Assembly: GCA_013416795.1 (NCBI GenBank) | Contig: RQSC01000021.1 | Location: forward strand, 1 to 64,000 | DNA length: 64,000 bases | From: Prasinococcaceae sp. CCMP 1430 | Lineage: Eukaryota; Prasinodermophyta; Palmophyllophyceae; Prasinococcales; Prasinococcaceae | Direction: 5' to 3' | Part shown: positions 22,575 through 32,994 of the stretch, piece by piece | How positions within the stretch are numbered: position 1 is the stretch's first letter | Layout of the letters: each line of letters opens with the position of its first letter | Made by a program: the position numbers and the translations under genes | The notes under the pieces: model-generated | What the model was told of the DNA's origin: nothing | Databases searched by the model: none | The model's input: the letters and a program-made list of their open reading frames with translations, nothing else

Positions 22575-25500
22575 GCGGCGGCGGCGGACGCGCCGAGGCG
22601 GCTCGCCGCTGCGCTGCAATGCGCAGCCGCAGGGCTGTGCGGGGGCGGCGATGGGGCGCCGGAGCTGCCGGGCACGGCGGAGTGCGAGGGTGATCAAGAC
22701 CTACTGGTTGCGCGTGGGCTTGCAGAAGAGCTAATGGCAGCGGGTCCCGCAGCGCAGAGCGCGGCTTCGCGCGCGGCGCTCGCAGGCGGCGCGGTAGCGC
22801 CACTCGCGGCAGCGCTGCTCAGCGATGCAGTGGCAGGCATGTTGGCGTGCATATCGCCTACCGACCGGACCCTGGTGGGGAGGGTCCTGCGCGTGGGCCC
22901 GGTCACCAGCGTGCTGCCTGCTCTCGTCGCGGCGCTCGCACGGGCGGCGGACGCTCACAGTGGGGGCACCGGTGCGGCAGGGGAGCTCGCCGAGGCGGTG
23001 CTTTGCGATGCCCTCGGCACGGGGCTAATAGCGTCTCTGCTCGCCGAGGCCAGCGAGACGAGGCGCGGCGATGGTGCGCTCGAAGGCGCGCGTGGTGCGG
23101 AATGGCGGGCCGCGTTGGATGCCCTGGTGGGAGCATCCGACCGCGCGGAGGCGGCTGCCGCCGTGCGTGGAGTGCGCCCCGCCGCTGCGCTGCGCGGCAG
23201 TGCAATAGCTTCCGCGGCCGTGGAGGCGGCGCTTGCAGTGGCCGCGCCGGAGCAGAGTGAGGACGCGACACGCAGTGGCGCGGTGACTGTCGCAGCCGAG
23301 ATGGTCTCGCGTTTCGTCAGACGAGGCCAGGCCAAAGCCGTCGCGAGGGCACTCCGCGAGGGCGCCGGGGCTCACGCGGCGGCAGCATCTCTGCTCATGG
23401 CAATGCCCGACAGCGGATCAGTCGTGCGCGTTTCGGAGGCGCTGCTTGCTGCCGTAGCGCCTGCGTGCGCGTTCGACGAGCGTGCGATGCGCAGTGCGGT
23501 CATCGAGCTCCGTGCGCTTTGGGGTGCTCCTCGCCCGGGCAGTATGATGGGGCGTCCAGGGGCGAGCGCGAGTCCTGCTACGCTGGGGGACGTGCACGCG
23601 CACGTTGTAGACGTCCTCCTCGCCGGCGGGCGGCTGAAGGCGCCCGCCCTTCGCCTCGCTGTCGAGGTGGCCGCTGCTGGCGCTTACAACAACGGCATTG
23701 CTACGGCTCATCATTTGGATATTGGAGACGCCAGCGAGGACAGGGACAGTGACGATGAGCGGGCGCTGCGGCTGTGCACAGCCGCTCTCTCTGAGGCATG
23801 GGCCCTGCCGCAGGTGGCCTCAGCCATGCCCGACGAACACCACGGCAGGGTGACGACCGCACTCGCGGCATGCCTTGTCGCGGGCGGCGCAAGAGGCGCA
23901 CGCACCGCGCTGCCAGCGGTGCTCCGCGGCGTATCTGCGCGCCTCGAATGCAGCGACGCGCACAGGCGACGCGCAGGTATGCGCTTGGCCACATTGGTTG
24001 CGGCTCTCTCTGGCGAGCATGCTGTGGGCGCTCGTGGGGACGGCACTCCTGCCCGGGACGAAGGTGCACCCGTCGTTTTTGAGTGTGAGCCGGCCATGAC
24101 TGCGCAGAGGTGTCACGATGCGCTCTGGGACGTGGACTGGTGGGGAGGGCATGGGGACGACCCGCGAGCGAGACAAGTGTTCGAGGAGGAGGTCAAGGCA
24201 GTCGCTGCCGCGGCGAGTGCCGTTCCTGCGCCTCCCACAGATGCGTCTGGACGTGGTGGGGGTGGCTCATCATCGCGAAACGAGCAAAGAGTGTCGGAAC
24301 ATAGCAGCGCTCGGAGAGGCGGTCAAGCAGGCAACGGCGGGAGTGCTGGGAGTGGCACGAGCGCAGTAAGCGCCAGGCGTGCTCATGCGGGCGGCGATGG
24401 CGCTTTGCGGGACCCCCATGCGCCAGCAAACTTCTTCGTGCCGTCGACAGGCGTCGGGGAGTCTTTCGGCGTGCGCCTTGATGCTGACAGCGACGACGAC
24501 TACAGCGACGAGGCCGATGTGGATGGCTACTCCTCAGAGAGCTCGCTCGAGGCGTATGCGCTCTCAGACGAAGAGGATGCACGGCCAATTGAGACCCTTG
24601 AGGAGAAGGGCGTTCGCAAGACCACCCCGGTGTCCTTCAGCACACTGGTGTCGCTGCTAAAGGTGCGCGCGCGGCCTCGTAGGCGCGCTCGCTATGACGC
24701 CCGTCAAGCTACGCGTGCGGCGCTGACTCCGCGCTCGATGGACGCGCGTGCCTGACGGCTACCGCGCACAGGAGGGCCGCAAGGATCCCTACTCGCTCGA
24801 GGCTGCGCTGAGGGGTGCAGAGGCCGTCATTCGGTCGCGTCCCGCCGAGCTCGGAAGTGGCGCGGCCGAAGAGCTAGCACTCACACTGCTCACGACGCGC
24901 CCAGAAATTGACGACGACACATGGGGTAGCGGAGACGAGGCAGCCACCGGCGGTGAGGCCCACCGCCGCGCGGCCCTCATGGCGCTGCTCGTGTGCTATC
25001 CGCAGGACTGCGCGGAGGCACTCGCTGCGAGGCTCGCATCTGCGCACCTTGACGCTGCGCAGCGCCTCGCGCTGCTCGACGCGATGGAGGGCGCCGCTAG
25101 GGAGCTCTCTGGAGTGTTCGTGGCGACCGACAGGCGAACAACGTCCCGTGGCAGCAGCGCTCGATCTAGCGTTGCCGATGTGGGCGCCCACAGCAGCGAC
25201 GGCCGCCTTGAAGCGGTTCTTGCTGGGGAGAGTCAGCTCACGCACGATGGCAGGCCGCGTGTGCGGAGGTGGGGCCACCGCGTGGCCGCGCTGCGCGCTG
25301 AGGCAGAGTCGCGTGGAGGACAGACGCACAGGCAGGGCGGGCGCAACGACTTCGGTCCGCTCGCGCCGCTCTTTGCGTTGCCGCTGATGGCGTGCTTCGA
25401 CCGTGGAGAACCTGGCACGGGTGCCGACTTGCTGCATGCCCCCAACGCCCCGGTGCTCGCGCGCCTGCTCCTGGCGCTCGGCTCGTTCGCGCAATGTGCG

Positions 25501-26062
25501 GGGGTTTACCCCACCGCCGTGCCTGTGGCCGCCTCGCTGCTGGAGCTGCTCTCGGCAGTCAGCGAACGAGCCATGGGTCCCGCGTACGTGGACGAGGCCG
25601 CAGGCATTTCAGTCGCTCGCGCAATGCTCGCGGCGCAGGCGATGGCCGTGGGCGCGTTGCCGCCGCCCGCCGTCGCAGCCGCGTTTGAGGGCGGCGGCGA
25701 GCTCGTGGCGATTCTCGAGGCGGCGGGGGCGCGCGCTGCGGCGGCGGCTGAGGGGCTTGGGGCGTTCGGTGGTGATGAGGTGCGTATGGGCTGGCGGGCT
25801 GGCGGCGCGCACGTGCGACACCCCCCGGGCAGCTACTGCACCACGCGCTATGTGGCGCAAATCGCACTGACACCCGCCGACTCGCATCGTGATCGCGTGC
25901 GTCCCGCCCGCCCTGCTTTTCGCGAGCGCATAGAGCGTGGTGGTGCTCGGGCAACACTGCCTGGCGATCCAGAGCGTTCTCATGTCGGAGGTAGCCGGAC
26001 CGCAGGCGCCTTCTGTGGAAGACGTGGCGACCATTCGCATGCCGTCTATGAGTGCGTTCTGA
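22575..26062 (+). CDS. TELO2: Telomere length regulation protein TEL2 homologue (5' end in gap)
   Basis: HEAT-like solenoid protein; TELO2 with TTI1/TTI2 stabilises PI3K-like kinases (mTOR, ATM, ATR). Exons: up to 24662, 24772-25779, 25934-26062; introns 24663-24771 (GTGCGC to ACAG) and 25780-25933 (GTGCGT to ATAG), all phase 0; about 1074 aa visible. The conserved C-terminal domain is clear: an acidic linker (SDDDYSDEADVDGYSSESSLEAY broken across 24480-24560), AALMALLVCYPQDCAEALAA, then NDFGPLAPLFALPLMACFDR and LARLLLALGSFAQCAG. The last exon gives VVVLGQHCLAIQSVLMSE. The frame is open at the gap edge (22575), so the start codon is missing. The first 500 residues are Ala-rich and weakly conserved. 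The first visible in-frame ATG, 22734, is not preferred. Confidence 0.85.
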
Positions 26063-26121
26063 CGTCATTTGAGTTGCGTACAGTGTCACTGTAGTTCGTC
26101 TTGGCGCATTAATACAGTAGA

Positions 26122-26137
26122 CTAGCTAGCTAGCTAG
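26122..26137. repeat. CTAG tandem palindrome
   Basis: Four tandem CTAG units lie between the convergent stops of TELO2 (26062) and the aquaporin gene (26143). The run is self-complementary and could fold; it may mark the 3' ends of both genes. Confidence 0.5.
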
Positions 26138-26142
26138 AGCAG

Positions 26143-26925
26143 TTAAGCAGATTGCTTTCTCAGCAGCACCGCCTGGCCGCACAGGGCCAGCACAGCGCCG
26201 AGCACCGGACCCGAAACGTACACCCACATGAGCTCGAGCGCGGTCTTGCCAGCGACGAGCGCCGGGCCGAGCGAGCGCGCGGGATTCATGGAGGCACCTG
26301 TCAGAGGCCCAGCAAAGAACGCCTCCAGAGCGACGACGAAGCCAGCGACCATCGCGACATCGATGCGCTTGGACTTGAGCACGCGCAAACGCAGCACGCA
26401 GGCGCACAGAATGAACGTGAGCACTGCTTCCAGGCCGCATGCGTGGGCAGAGCTCATGCCCTCGGCTGGCACAGTTGCGCCGGCGCGGACAACGGCTGCA
26501 GCCGCGGTTGCGCCGACGCACTGCGCCGTCACATAGGCCGCAGCGGCGCCGGCTCGGCAGTCGCCCAGATACGCCATCATGAGGGTCACGGCGGGGTTCA
26601 GATGGGCGCCTGACTCGGCGTGCGAGAGCACAATGCCAGCGAGCACAGACGCGCCGAAGGCCGCGGCGATCGCAACGTGCGGGAGGCCGAGCGCGATGGC
26701 GCCGCAACCACCGCCGACTATCACAGCCGTGCCGAGGGCCTCATACGCACACCGCCTCGCGAGCCCCGGCGCCGCGCCCACGTCCGCGCTCTCCGCGCCA
26801 TCCGCGGCGGGCGCAGCTGCGCGCGAGCTGTGGCTGCGCGTGCGTGGCCCGCGCCGCGCGGCCGCCACGCGCGCCGGGCGCCCTGCTGAGGGTTTTCCCG
26901 TCCCCGTGTGTTCCTGACAAGGCAA
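26143..26925 (-). CDS. Aquaporin / MIP-family channel
   Basis: Water or small-solute channel of the MIP family. Both half-helix signatures are present: HLNPAVTL and SMNPARSLG, in a protein with about six hydrophobic segments. The spacing and the AEAFF/LEAFFAGPLTGASMNPARS block are typical of aquaporins. About 260 aa are listed, but the frame begins with a non-ATG codon at 26925 and the previous in-frame stop lies within TGTAG, so the true first exon is probably upstream and was not identified. The first 55 residues (Arg/Ala-rich) are therefore doubtful. Substrate (water, glycerol or ammonia) cannot be told from what I can see. The gene is convergent with TELO2. Confidence 0.85.
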   Translation of the reverse strand: MPCQEHTGTGKPSAGRPARVAAARRGPRTRSHSSRAAAPAADGAESADVGAAPGLARRCAYEALGTAVIVGGGCGAIALGLPHVAIAAAFGASVLAGIVLSHAESGAHLNPAVTLMMAYLGDCRAGAAAAYVTAQCVGATAAAAVVRAGATVPAEGMSSAHACGLEAVLTFILCACVLRLRVLKSKRIDVAMVAGFVVALEAFFAGPLTGASMNPARSLGPALVAGKTALELMWVYVSGPVLGAVLALCGQAVLLRKQSA

Positions 26926-27155
26926 CGACGAGTCCTACACACAACCCATGGCACCACACATGGCACGTCATCATCCACATCCATCCATGGGGAGCGATGC
27001 AGATGCACGGGCGAGGGCTCGATCGAGCCAAAAAGTGGAACGCCGGATGTTGCGCGTTGTCCGATACCAATGCAGCACGACGAAATTCGTTCCTCCGGAG
27101 GGAGCGAGCGAGCCGGGGCGCTCCATCAAGACACATGCGAAATGAGCTCATCAAA
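26926..27155. other. Upstream region of the aquaporin gene
   Basis: No convincing gene. It contains several short ATGs on the minus strand and repeated CATGG/CATCC runs. It probably carries the missing first exon and the promoter of the aquaporin gene. Confidence 0.4.
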
Positions 27156-27231
27156 ATGAAAGTGCCCTTCGGCTGCAAGTGCGGTGCTCGCGCGCGCGCG
27201 GCCGCCCGCCCGCGCGGGGGGCCAGAGCCGC

Positions 27232-27290
<59 letters not shown>

Positions 27291-27737
27291 TTTTAAAGCT
27301 AAAAAAAAACCCTCCTTTTTGGAAACGAAATCGTCAGTGGGACCGCCAGCCGCAGTTCGAAGTGACCTTCGGATTTTATTTCTGCGTGTATTGGTCGAAT
27401 TTTTCCGCGAGTTATCCGATCGCACGCGCGCGTGCGCGCGATCGGTCCCGGCGCGATTGCGGCGGCGGCGGCCGACAGCAGCGGTGCTGCCGCAAGGGTC
27501 ACCGAGCTCGAAGCTTCGAGGCCCGAGGAGCCTGGACCCGAGGATTGCTGCAACAGTGGTTGCGAGCTCTGCACGTGGACACAGCACTTCGAGGCTGTCT
27601 CCGCGTGGGAGCGGGAACTCGACGCCGCCCGCGAGGCTCTCGCAGCGGAGGAGCAGGGCGCGCTGTACGAGGACGTCAAGGAGTGCGGCAAAAAGCTCGA
27701 GGCAGGCCCGACGCCGCAGGGACGCACCTCAGGGTGA
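27156..27737 (+). CDS. Small OXLD1-like (oxidoreductase-like domain) protein
   Basis: The conserved part is PGPEDCCNSGCELCTW, the signature of the short oxidoreductase-like domain (OXLD1 family, often mitochondrial; biochemical role unclear). The frame carrying it has no ATG upstream, so I propose a 23-nt first exon (27156-27178, MKVPFGC) spliced to 27479-27737 across intron 27179-27478 (GTGCGG to ACAG, phase 2), giving about 93 aa. The intron would contain the TG repeat. The domain call is firm; the first exon is tentative, and a GTG-initiated 27432 start is the unspliced alternative. The gene ends only 33 bp before the TFIIH p52 start codon. Confidence 0.6.
27233..27286. repeat. TG dinucleotide microsatellite
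   Basis: About 27 uninterrupted TG units, followed by a short T/A-rich stretch. It is the longest simple repeat in the window and lies in the proposed first intron of the OXLD1-like gene. Confidence 0.95.
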
Positions 27738-27770
27738 GACTTTTGCCCAGATCTGACAGGTGGGTCTACC

Positions 27771-29387
27771 ATGGCCGTCGCAGCGCCGCTCCCGCCGGCG
27801 CTCGACCTCACGCACTTTTTGGTGAGTATCGGCGCCGAGCGGCGCTCGGAGCTCTATTCCAGCGAGTTCGTTGCGACGGCTGTGCTGCGCTCCCTGCCGC
27901 CGCTCGCGAAGCAGTATGCCCTGAGACTTTTGTACGTGGAGGCACCCGTCGGCGTTGAGACGGTGCGCGCGTGGCACGCCCGCGGTTGCGAGAGCCAGCA
28001 CGGTGCGGCCATGGACGCCCTGCTGCGACTGGGCGTGCTCACGCGCGTGCGAGCGGCGGCTTCAGCCGGCGGGGGGACAGACGCGGCCGCCGCGAGTCGT
28101 ACGCCAGCATTCCTTATGACTCCTGCACTGCGCAAAGCTCTGCGGGCTGCGGTTGAGAATCCTGGCGACGCTGGAGATGGCCTTCGCGTGCCGGCCGGGC
28201 TGGCCGGCACGAAGTCGCTGCCGAGCGCTGCAGATTTGCGCGAGTACGCGACTGAGTGCTGGCAGGAGCTGCTCATGCAGCTGGCATTGCACGGACAGGG
28301 AGGTGTTCACGCGCTTGGCGTCCGGAATGGCGGCGGCTACGTTGCGGGTGGCGGAGAGGATGGCGTGGCGTTCGACCCCGAGACGCTTTTCAAGCGGGCT
28401 GGCCTGGTGCGCAGCGAAGACATGGACGTTGAGGCCGAGACAATGGACGATGCGCTCGAATCGTACGCGGGTGTGCCGACGGGTGCGGCGGCGGTCAGCG
28501 CAGCAGGCACGCTGACACGCGCAGGGTATGCTTTCCTGCTGGCCGACGAGTTCACGCAGCTGTCCGTGTTGCTGCGCGAGTACGTCACGAGCATTAGCGA
28601 GCAGGGCGAGAAAGGAGGCGAGCAGATGGCCGCGCTCCTGGCATTCCTGTTTCGTTTGGCGTTTCTGCGGGTTGGTGAAGCGTACGCTCTGAAGCCGCTG
28701 CCGGAGGCGCAACAACGCTCTATCATGGAGCTCGCGGGTGCTGGCATCGTCTTTTTGGAGCCTACCACGAACACTCGCACGCCGCGGTGGTTCGCCCCCA
28801 CGCACCTGGCAGCGTCGCTCGCACAGGGCCTATCGCCCGAGACGCACGGCGGCGAGGGGGCCGATGGGGGCGGCGGCGAGGGCACCGACGGCGATGTCAT
28901 CGTGGAGACCAACTTTCGCGTGTACGTGTACACCTCGTCCGACCTGCGCGTGGCGATTATGAGCTTGTTTGTCAAGCCGCTCTATCGGCTGCCGAATCTG
29001 ATGGTGGGGCTGCTCACGCGAGATAGCGTGACGGCCGCTTGCACGCGCGGCGTATCTGCTGAGCAGATCGTCAGCCACCTTCGCAGCCGCTCGCATTGGC
29101 GTGCGAGACAACGAGCCGTGGCCGTCCCCGAGACGGTGGCAGACCAGGTGCGCCTGTGGGAGGCGCAGCGTTACAGGCTGCGCATGAGCCGCGCGGTGCT
29201 GTACGCGGGCTTCCCGTCCGTCGAGATGTCCGCCGAAGTCGCGGCGGACGCGCGGCGGCGCGGCTGCCTGCTGTGGGAGCGCGCCGCGGAGCGCAAAGTG
29301 GTGGTGCGTGCCGACGGCGCCGACGAGACGCGTGCGCTCATCAAAAGGCTCAAGCGCGAGGCCGCCGCGGCCGCCGACATTGGCTGA
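27771..29387 (+). CDS. GTF2H4: TFIIH core subunit p52 / Tfb2
   Basis: Subunit of general transcription and repair factor TFIIH; the family anchors and stimulates the XPB helicase. A single exon of 538 aa, slightly longer than the human protein because of Gly/Ala-rich inserts. Family features: an N-terminal winged-helix region (FVATAVLRSLPPLAKQYALR), LTRAGYAFLLADEFTQL, the conserved MALLAFLFRLAF-like core, NFRVYVYTSSDLRVAIMSLF, LPNLMVGLLTRDSV, and the C-terminal VADQVRLWEAQRYRLR that pairs with Tfb5/p8. ATG 27771 sits in a good context and begins the conserved domain. Confidence 0.93.
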   Translation: MAVAAPLPPALDLTHFLVSIGAERRSELYSSEFVATAVLRSLPPLAKQYALRLLYVEAPVGVETVRAWHARGCESQHGAAMDALLRLGVLTRVRAAASAGGGTDAAAASRTPAFLMTPALRKALRAAVENPGDAGDGLRVPAGLAGTKSLPSAADLREYATECWQELLMQLALHGQGGVHALGVRNGGGYVAGGGEDGVAFDPETLFKRAGLVRSEDMDVEAETMDDALESYAGVPTGAAAVSAAGTLTRAGYAFLLADEFTQLSVLLREYVTSISEQGEKGGEQMAALLAFLFRLAFLRVGEAYALKPLPEAQQRSIMELAGAGIVFLEPTTNTRTPRWFAPTHLAASLAQGLSPETHGGEGADGGGGEGTDGDVIVETNFRVYVYTSSDLRVAIMSLFVKPLYRLPNLMVGLLTRDSVTAACTRGVSAEQIVSHLRSRSHWRARQRAVAVPETVADQVRLWEAQRYRLRMSRAVLYAGFPSVEMSAEVAADARRRGCLLWERAAERKVVVRADGADETRALIKRLKREAAAAADIG

Positions 29388-29622
29388 GCGCTGCACATGT
29401 ACAAATTTGCGAATTCGATCGTTCATATGCGCCATTCCGTTCCCCATCGGGCCGCCAGGTGATGCGAGCGCGGGGGCTCAGTGCCGCGGGTGCTCACAGG
29501 GGGTGTCCACTCGACACAGCGCGCGCGTTGTGCGCCTGCGCGTTGGCGCGCGCGGCGCAGGCGCTCTCGCTCACCCACACGCCGCCGACGCGCGAGCGCG
29601 GGTTGGGAGCGTGGGCGCACCG

Positions 29623-31632
29623 ATGGCCGTCGCCGCGCCGGCGGCGCCGGCCAGCGGCTGCTACGAGGCGTATGAGGTGCTGCGGACCGTCGGTGTGGGC
29701 ACGCACGGTGTCGCGCGGCTCGTGCGCGCGCGCGGCGGCGAGCGGCGGCTGTGGGTGCTGAAAGAGGTTGCGTTGTCGCCTAGGTCGCAGGAGGCCGCGC
29801 GACGAGAAGCGGAACTGCTCGCGCGACTGAGACACCCGCATGTGTTGTCCCTTCGAGAGAGCTTTGTCGACGAGAAGCGCTGCGAACTGTGCATCGTCAC
29901 CGAGTACTGCGCCGGTGGCGACCTTTTCACGGCCATTGAGCGCGCGAGAGAGGCCGGTGAGCGCTTCGCAGAGGCGGATATCGTGCGCTGGACCGCGCAG
30001 ATCGCATCGGCGCTCTCGTATCTCCACGCGAACAAGATCCTGCACCGTGACTTGAAGACTCAAAACGTCTTTCTCACGAAGGATGGCGAGGTGCGCGTGG
30101 GTGACCTCGGGCTCTCGAAAGTCCTAGAGCACACATCGGATCTCGCTACCACGGTCGCGGGCACGCCGTTCTACCTCGCGCCGGAGATCTGCCAGAATCG
30201 CCCCTACTCGACGGCCAGTGACGTGTGGTCGCTGGGATGCGTCGTGTACGAGCTGGCTACGCTCAAGCATGCCTTCGACGGCGCAAGTCTCCTCTCTCTG
30301 GTGTACTCGATCTTACAGGGCGACTACGAACGCGTCGGTGCACCCTACAGCCCCGAGCTCTCTGCGCTGGTGGATGTCTGCCTGCAGGCTGATCCCGCGG
30401 CGCGGCCCTCAATCCGAGCCGTGCTCGAAGTTCCGTGCGTTGCAGAAGAAGTGACAGGGCTCATCGAGCGGCAGAAGCAGCGAGGGGCGCTCAGAAGGCA
30501 GGCGAGCCTCGACAGGGAAACGGTCGCGGAGACGCGACATCCCGGCGAGCTGGGACGAGCTCACGACGGGGTGCTCAGCCCAGCTGCAGCAGACCGCGCG
30601 AGCGCGCATGCGTCGCAGCCCGACGAGACGCAGATGACTCCGCGAGAGAGAATGCTCGCACGCAAGCACGCAGCGGCAGACGCGCGCACGGCTGAGCTCC
30701 GCGGTGCGGCAGTCGGCATTGTCGAGACGCGACGCGGCGCACGCGCGCGCTTCGAGGCGCAATTCAACAGCACGGCAGTGGTAGTCGAAGACGCGCGCGG
30801 CGCGCGTGGGCCTACCGAGCAGCAGCAGCCTACGGCAGAGCGCCGTGGGATTGCCGACGGCGAGAAGGCATATGAGGAGCGTACAGGCTCCGCGCGAGTG
30901 GCTAACGACGGTGCCGCGTTCACATACGCAGACGCCCAGGCGTACGCGCGCGCACACGCGCATGAGGCGTTCACGTCGACTTCTGCGCCCGGCGAGGGCC
31001 TATCGATAGCGAGCGTGTCCGCACACGCGCGCGCTGCCGCGGCTGGGAGCGTCGCAGCAGCCTTCGCTGAGCGCACCGTCGCATGTGACATGGTGCTCTC
31101 GAACGACTTCTCCCTGCTCAGGACCAGTGCGGAGGAGACGACCGACAAGGTATGCAAGGAAGAATCCCAGGTGCCCAGACCTCATCGCGACCCTCCTCAC
31201 TCGGACAGCGTTGCAGATGAGGTCGGCGACGGGGATGGCTACTACTCTGACAGTTTCGAAGAGTACGATTCAGAGGACGAACGCACCGACCTCGTCGCAC
31301 TGCGCAGCTCACTGGGTGACAGCGCACTGACCGCCGACGCCGTGGACGCCGGAGCGAAACACGCACACGCGCTCGAGGACACTGCCCCCGCTCAGGGCCG
31401 TAGGCATCGCTGCGTAGAGTTGCGAGAGCGCTGCCTGCGCTTGCTGGGATCGGAGGCATTCGAGGCAGCATACGACTTGCTCTCGCGTAAGCACACAGGC
31501 GACCCGACCGTGCGCGAGGAGCTTACGAGGCTCGTGGGTCACGAGAGCTTCTCACTCTGCTTCATGGTCGACCAGTTGATCTTCCTTGAGGGGCTCCACC
31601 ACCAAGGGACGCCTCAAGCCATGGCGCGCTAA
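29623..31632 (+). CDS. NEK-family serine/threonine protein kinase
   Basis: Protein kinase of the NIMA-related (NEK) type; NEKs act in mitosis and in cilia or flagella. About 669 aa. The kinase domain is at residues 12-270: glycine loop GVGTHGVARLV, catalytic Lys in VLKEVAL, HRDLKTQNV, a DLG instead of DFG magnesium motif (as in some NEKs), the activation segment TTVAGTPFYLAPEI and the SDVWSLGCVVYELATLKHAF block. A long, low-complexity linker follows, with an acidic stretch near 31220-31300 and a conserved-looking helical end (ELRERCLRLLGSEAFEAAYD). ATG 29623 directly precedes the kinase domain; the frame open from 29308 overlaps the 3' end of the TFIIH gene and is not used. Confidence 0.92.
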   Translation: MAVAAPAAPASGCYEAYEVLRTVGVGTHGVARLVRARGGERRLWVLKEVALSPRSQEAARREAELLARLRHPHVLSLRESFVDEKRCELCIVTEYCAGGDLFTAIERAREAGERFAEADIVRWTAQIASALSYLHANKILHRDLKTQNVFLTKDGEVRVGDLGLSKVLEHTSDLATTVAGTPFYLAPEICQNRPYSTASDVWSLGCVVYELATLKHAFDGASLLSLVYSILQGDYERVGAPYSPELSALVDVCLQADPAARPSIRAVLEVPCVAEEVTGLIERQKQRGALRRQASLDRETVAETRHPGELGRAHDGVLSPAAADRASAHASQPDETQMTPRERMLARKHAAADARTAELRGAAVGIVETRRGARARFEAQFNSTAVVVEDARGARGPTEQQQPTAERRGIADGEKAYEERTGSARVANDGAAFTYADAQAYARAHAHEAFTSTSAPGEGLSIASVSAHARAAAAGSVAAAFAERTVACDMVLSNDFSLLRTSAEETTDKVCKEESQVPRPHRDPPHSDSVADEVGDGDGYYSDSFEEYDSEDERTDLVALRSSLGDSALTADAVDAGAKHAHALEDTAPAQGRRHRCVELRERCLRLLGSEAFEAAYDLLSRKHTGDPTVREELTRLVGHESFSLCFMVDQLIFLEGLHHQGTPQAMAR

Positions 31633-31814
31633 AAAGCCTAAAACTAATTCTTTAACTCCTCGACGCGATACCTCTGCGCTCGAGGACCAGCAGTGCGGCC
31701 CGCGAGTGTCCGGGTGTTCGCAAAGGGGGCGTCGCGTGGCCGACGCTGCATGCCCTACTCCACCCGGAGTACCTACTGTGCCACGCTATTACAAAAGAGC
31801 ACGGGACGCCTCGC

Positions 31815-32476
31815 TCACCAAGACATATAGTCGTTGCTGTCGCTCATGTTGAGGTATGCAATGGCCACCGCGCCAAGCACGACCGCGCTCAAAAGCTCGC
31901 ACGCGAGTGCTCCTCCGACAATCTTCCCCGCGTGGAATAAGATTGTAGGGATGGCGATCGTGCCCACAGCCGACATGCCGGTGAGAAACTTGCCCGCGTC
32001 GACCCAGCCTTGCACATCCGATCCACCACCGCTTGCGGCATCGGTGCCGAAGAGCATCCACGGCATTGGCACCAGCACGTACCTATGAGCGCACCCAGCG
32101 TTCGCAGAGGAGCGCGTTTTCGTTGCCACCAGCAGCGGCAGCAACCCATCCACGAAGGGGAGTCAGCAAACTACGGCACAGAGTTCCACGACACAAACAT
32201 AGGCCGCGCACATAAGCGCTACCGACATCCTGCGCGCAAACACGTGTGGGCGAGCGCTGGCGGAAGAGAGGGGGGGGAGAGCGAGCATGCCGTTTGCCGA
32301 GTGCTGCAGCATGCGGGCACAGCGGCCGCACGGAAATGAAGCGCTCTGCCGCGCGTGACGTACATGATGGCAGCGAGCATGGGCCACCAGTTGTGGAAGA
32401 GCACGCAGCCCAGAATCTGGAGGAGGATACCAAATATGAGTCCCCCCAGGAGGAGCATGGCGCCGCGCGCCTCCAT
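31815..32476 (-). CDS. VPS55: VPS55 / leptin-receptor-overlapping-transcript (LEPROT) family membrane protein
   Basis: Small four-helix membrane protein of late endosomes; yeast Vps55 with Vps68 controls traffic from endosome to vacuole. Exon 1 is 32476-32364 and exon 2 is 32082-31815; intron 32363-32083 starts GTACGT and ends ATAG, phase 2, giving about 126 aa, close to the usual 130. Family blocks are LLQILGCVLFHNWWPML, IMYVLVPMPWMLFG formed across the splice, FLTGMSAVGTIAIPTILFHA, and the C-terminal NDYMSW. ATG 32476 is preferred; 32512 is an in-frame alternative adding 12 basic residues. Confidence 0.92.
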
Positions 32477-32994
32477 CGGCGCGCGCGCGAGCGCCCGCGC
32501 TCGCGGCCGCATAGAGGAGCACTATCTAGTTTAGTCACTTAGCAACTTTAATGGAGTAATCACGTTTTCCCTGCTCGGGGCGCCGCGCGACAAGGTGGGC
32601 GCGCGCTGTGGCCCCGGCAGCTCGGCCGTGCCGCCGCGGTGCACGTGACAACACCTCGCGCGCGCGCCGCGCAGCTGTTGGCGGAAACGCTATCAAAACG
32701 CATCCCAACGCATGCGTGTAAAAAAAAAGGAGTTTGGCTCGCGGGAAGCGCCATCCGGGCTGATGAGGCGGCTGACGTTCCCCCGACGCGGGCTGGCGCG
32801 CGAGAGCGCACCAAGCGACAGTAGCTGCGGCGCCGCGCGCGCGCCAGCGCAACTGTGGGGGGACTGTCGGCGCAGCTACGGAGGAGCGAGGGCGCGCCGA
32901 GCGCGGAATGTGCTACAAAGCGGACGCGCGCACCGCCAGGTGGTGGCGGCCGCGCAGCGCGGTGGGGGGCGCGGCACTTCGCAGTAGGCTGGCC
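32477..32994. other. Divergent upstream region of VPS55 and the hydroxylase-like gene
   Basis: GC-rich, without a recognisable gene; open frames here are antisense or low-complexity. It contains a short A-run (about 32720). Confidence 0.5.

Noticed and set aside
22575-22803. Extension of the Sec24-like frame past the gap
   Set aside because: The sequence is better explained as the TELO2 5' coding region on the other strand; the minus-strand peptide is Arg/Pro-rich without similarity.
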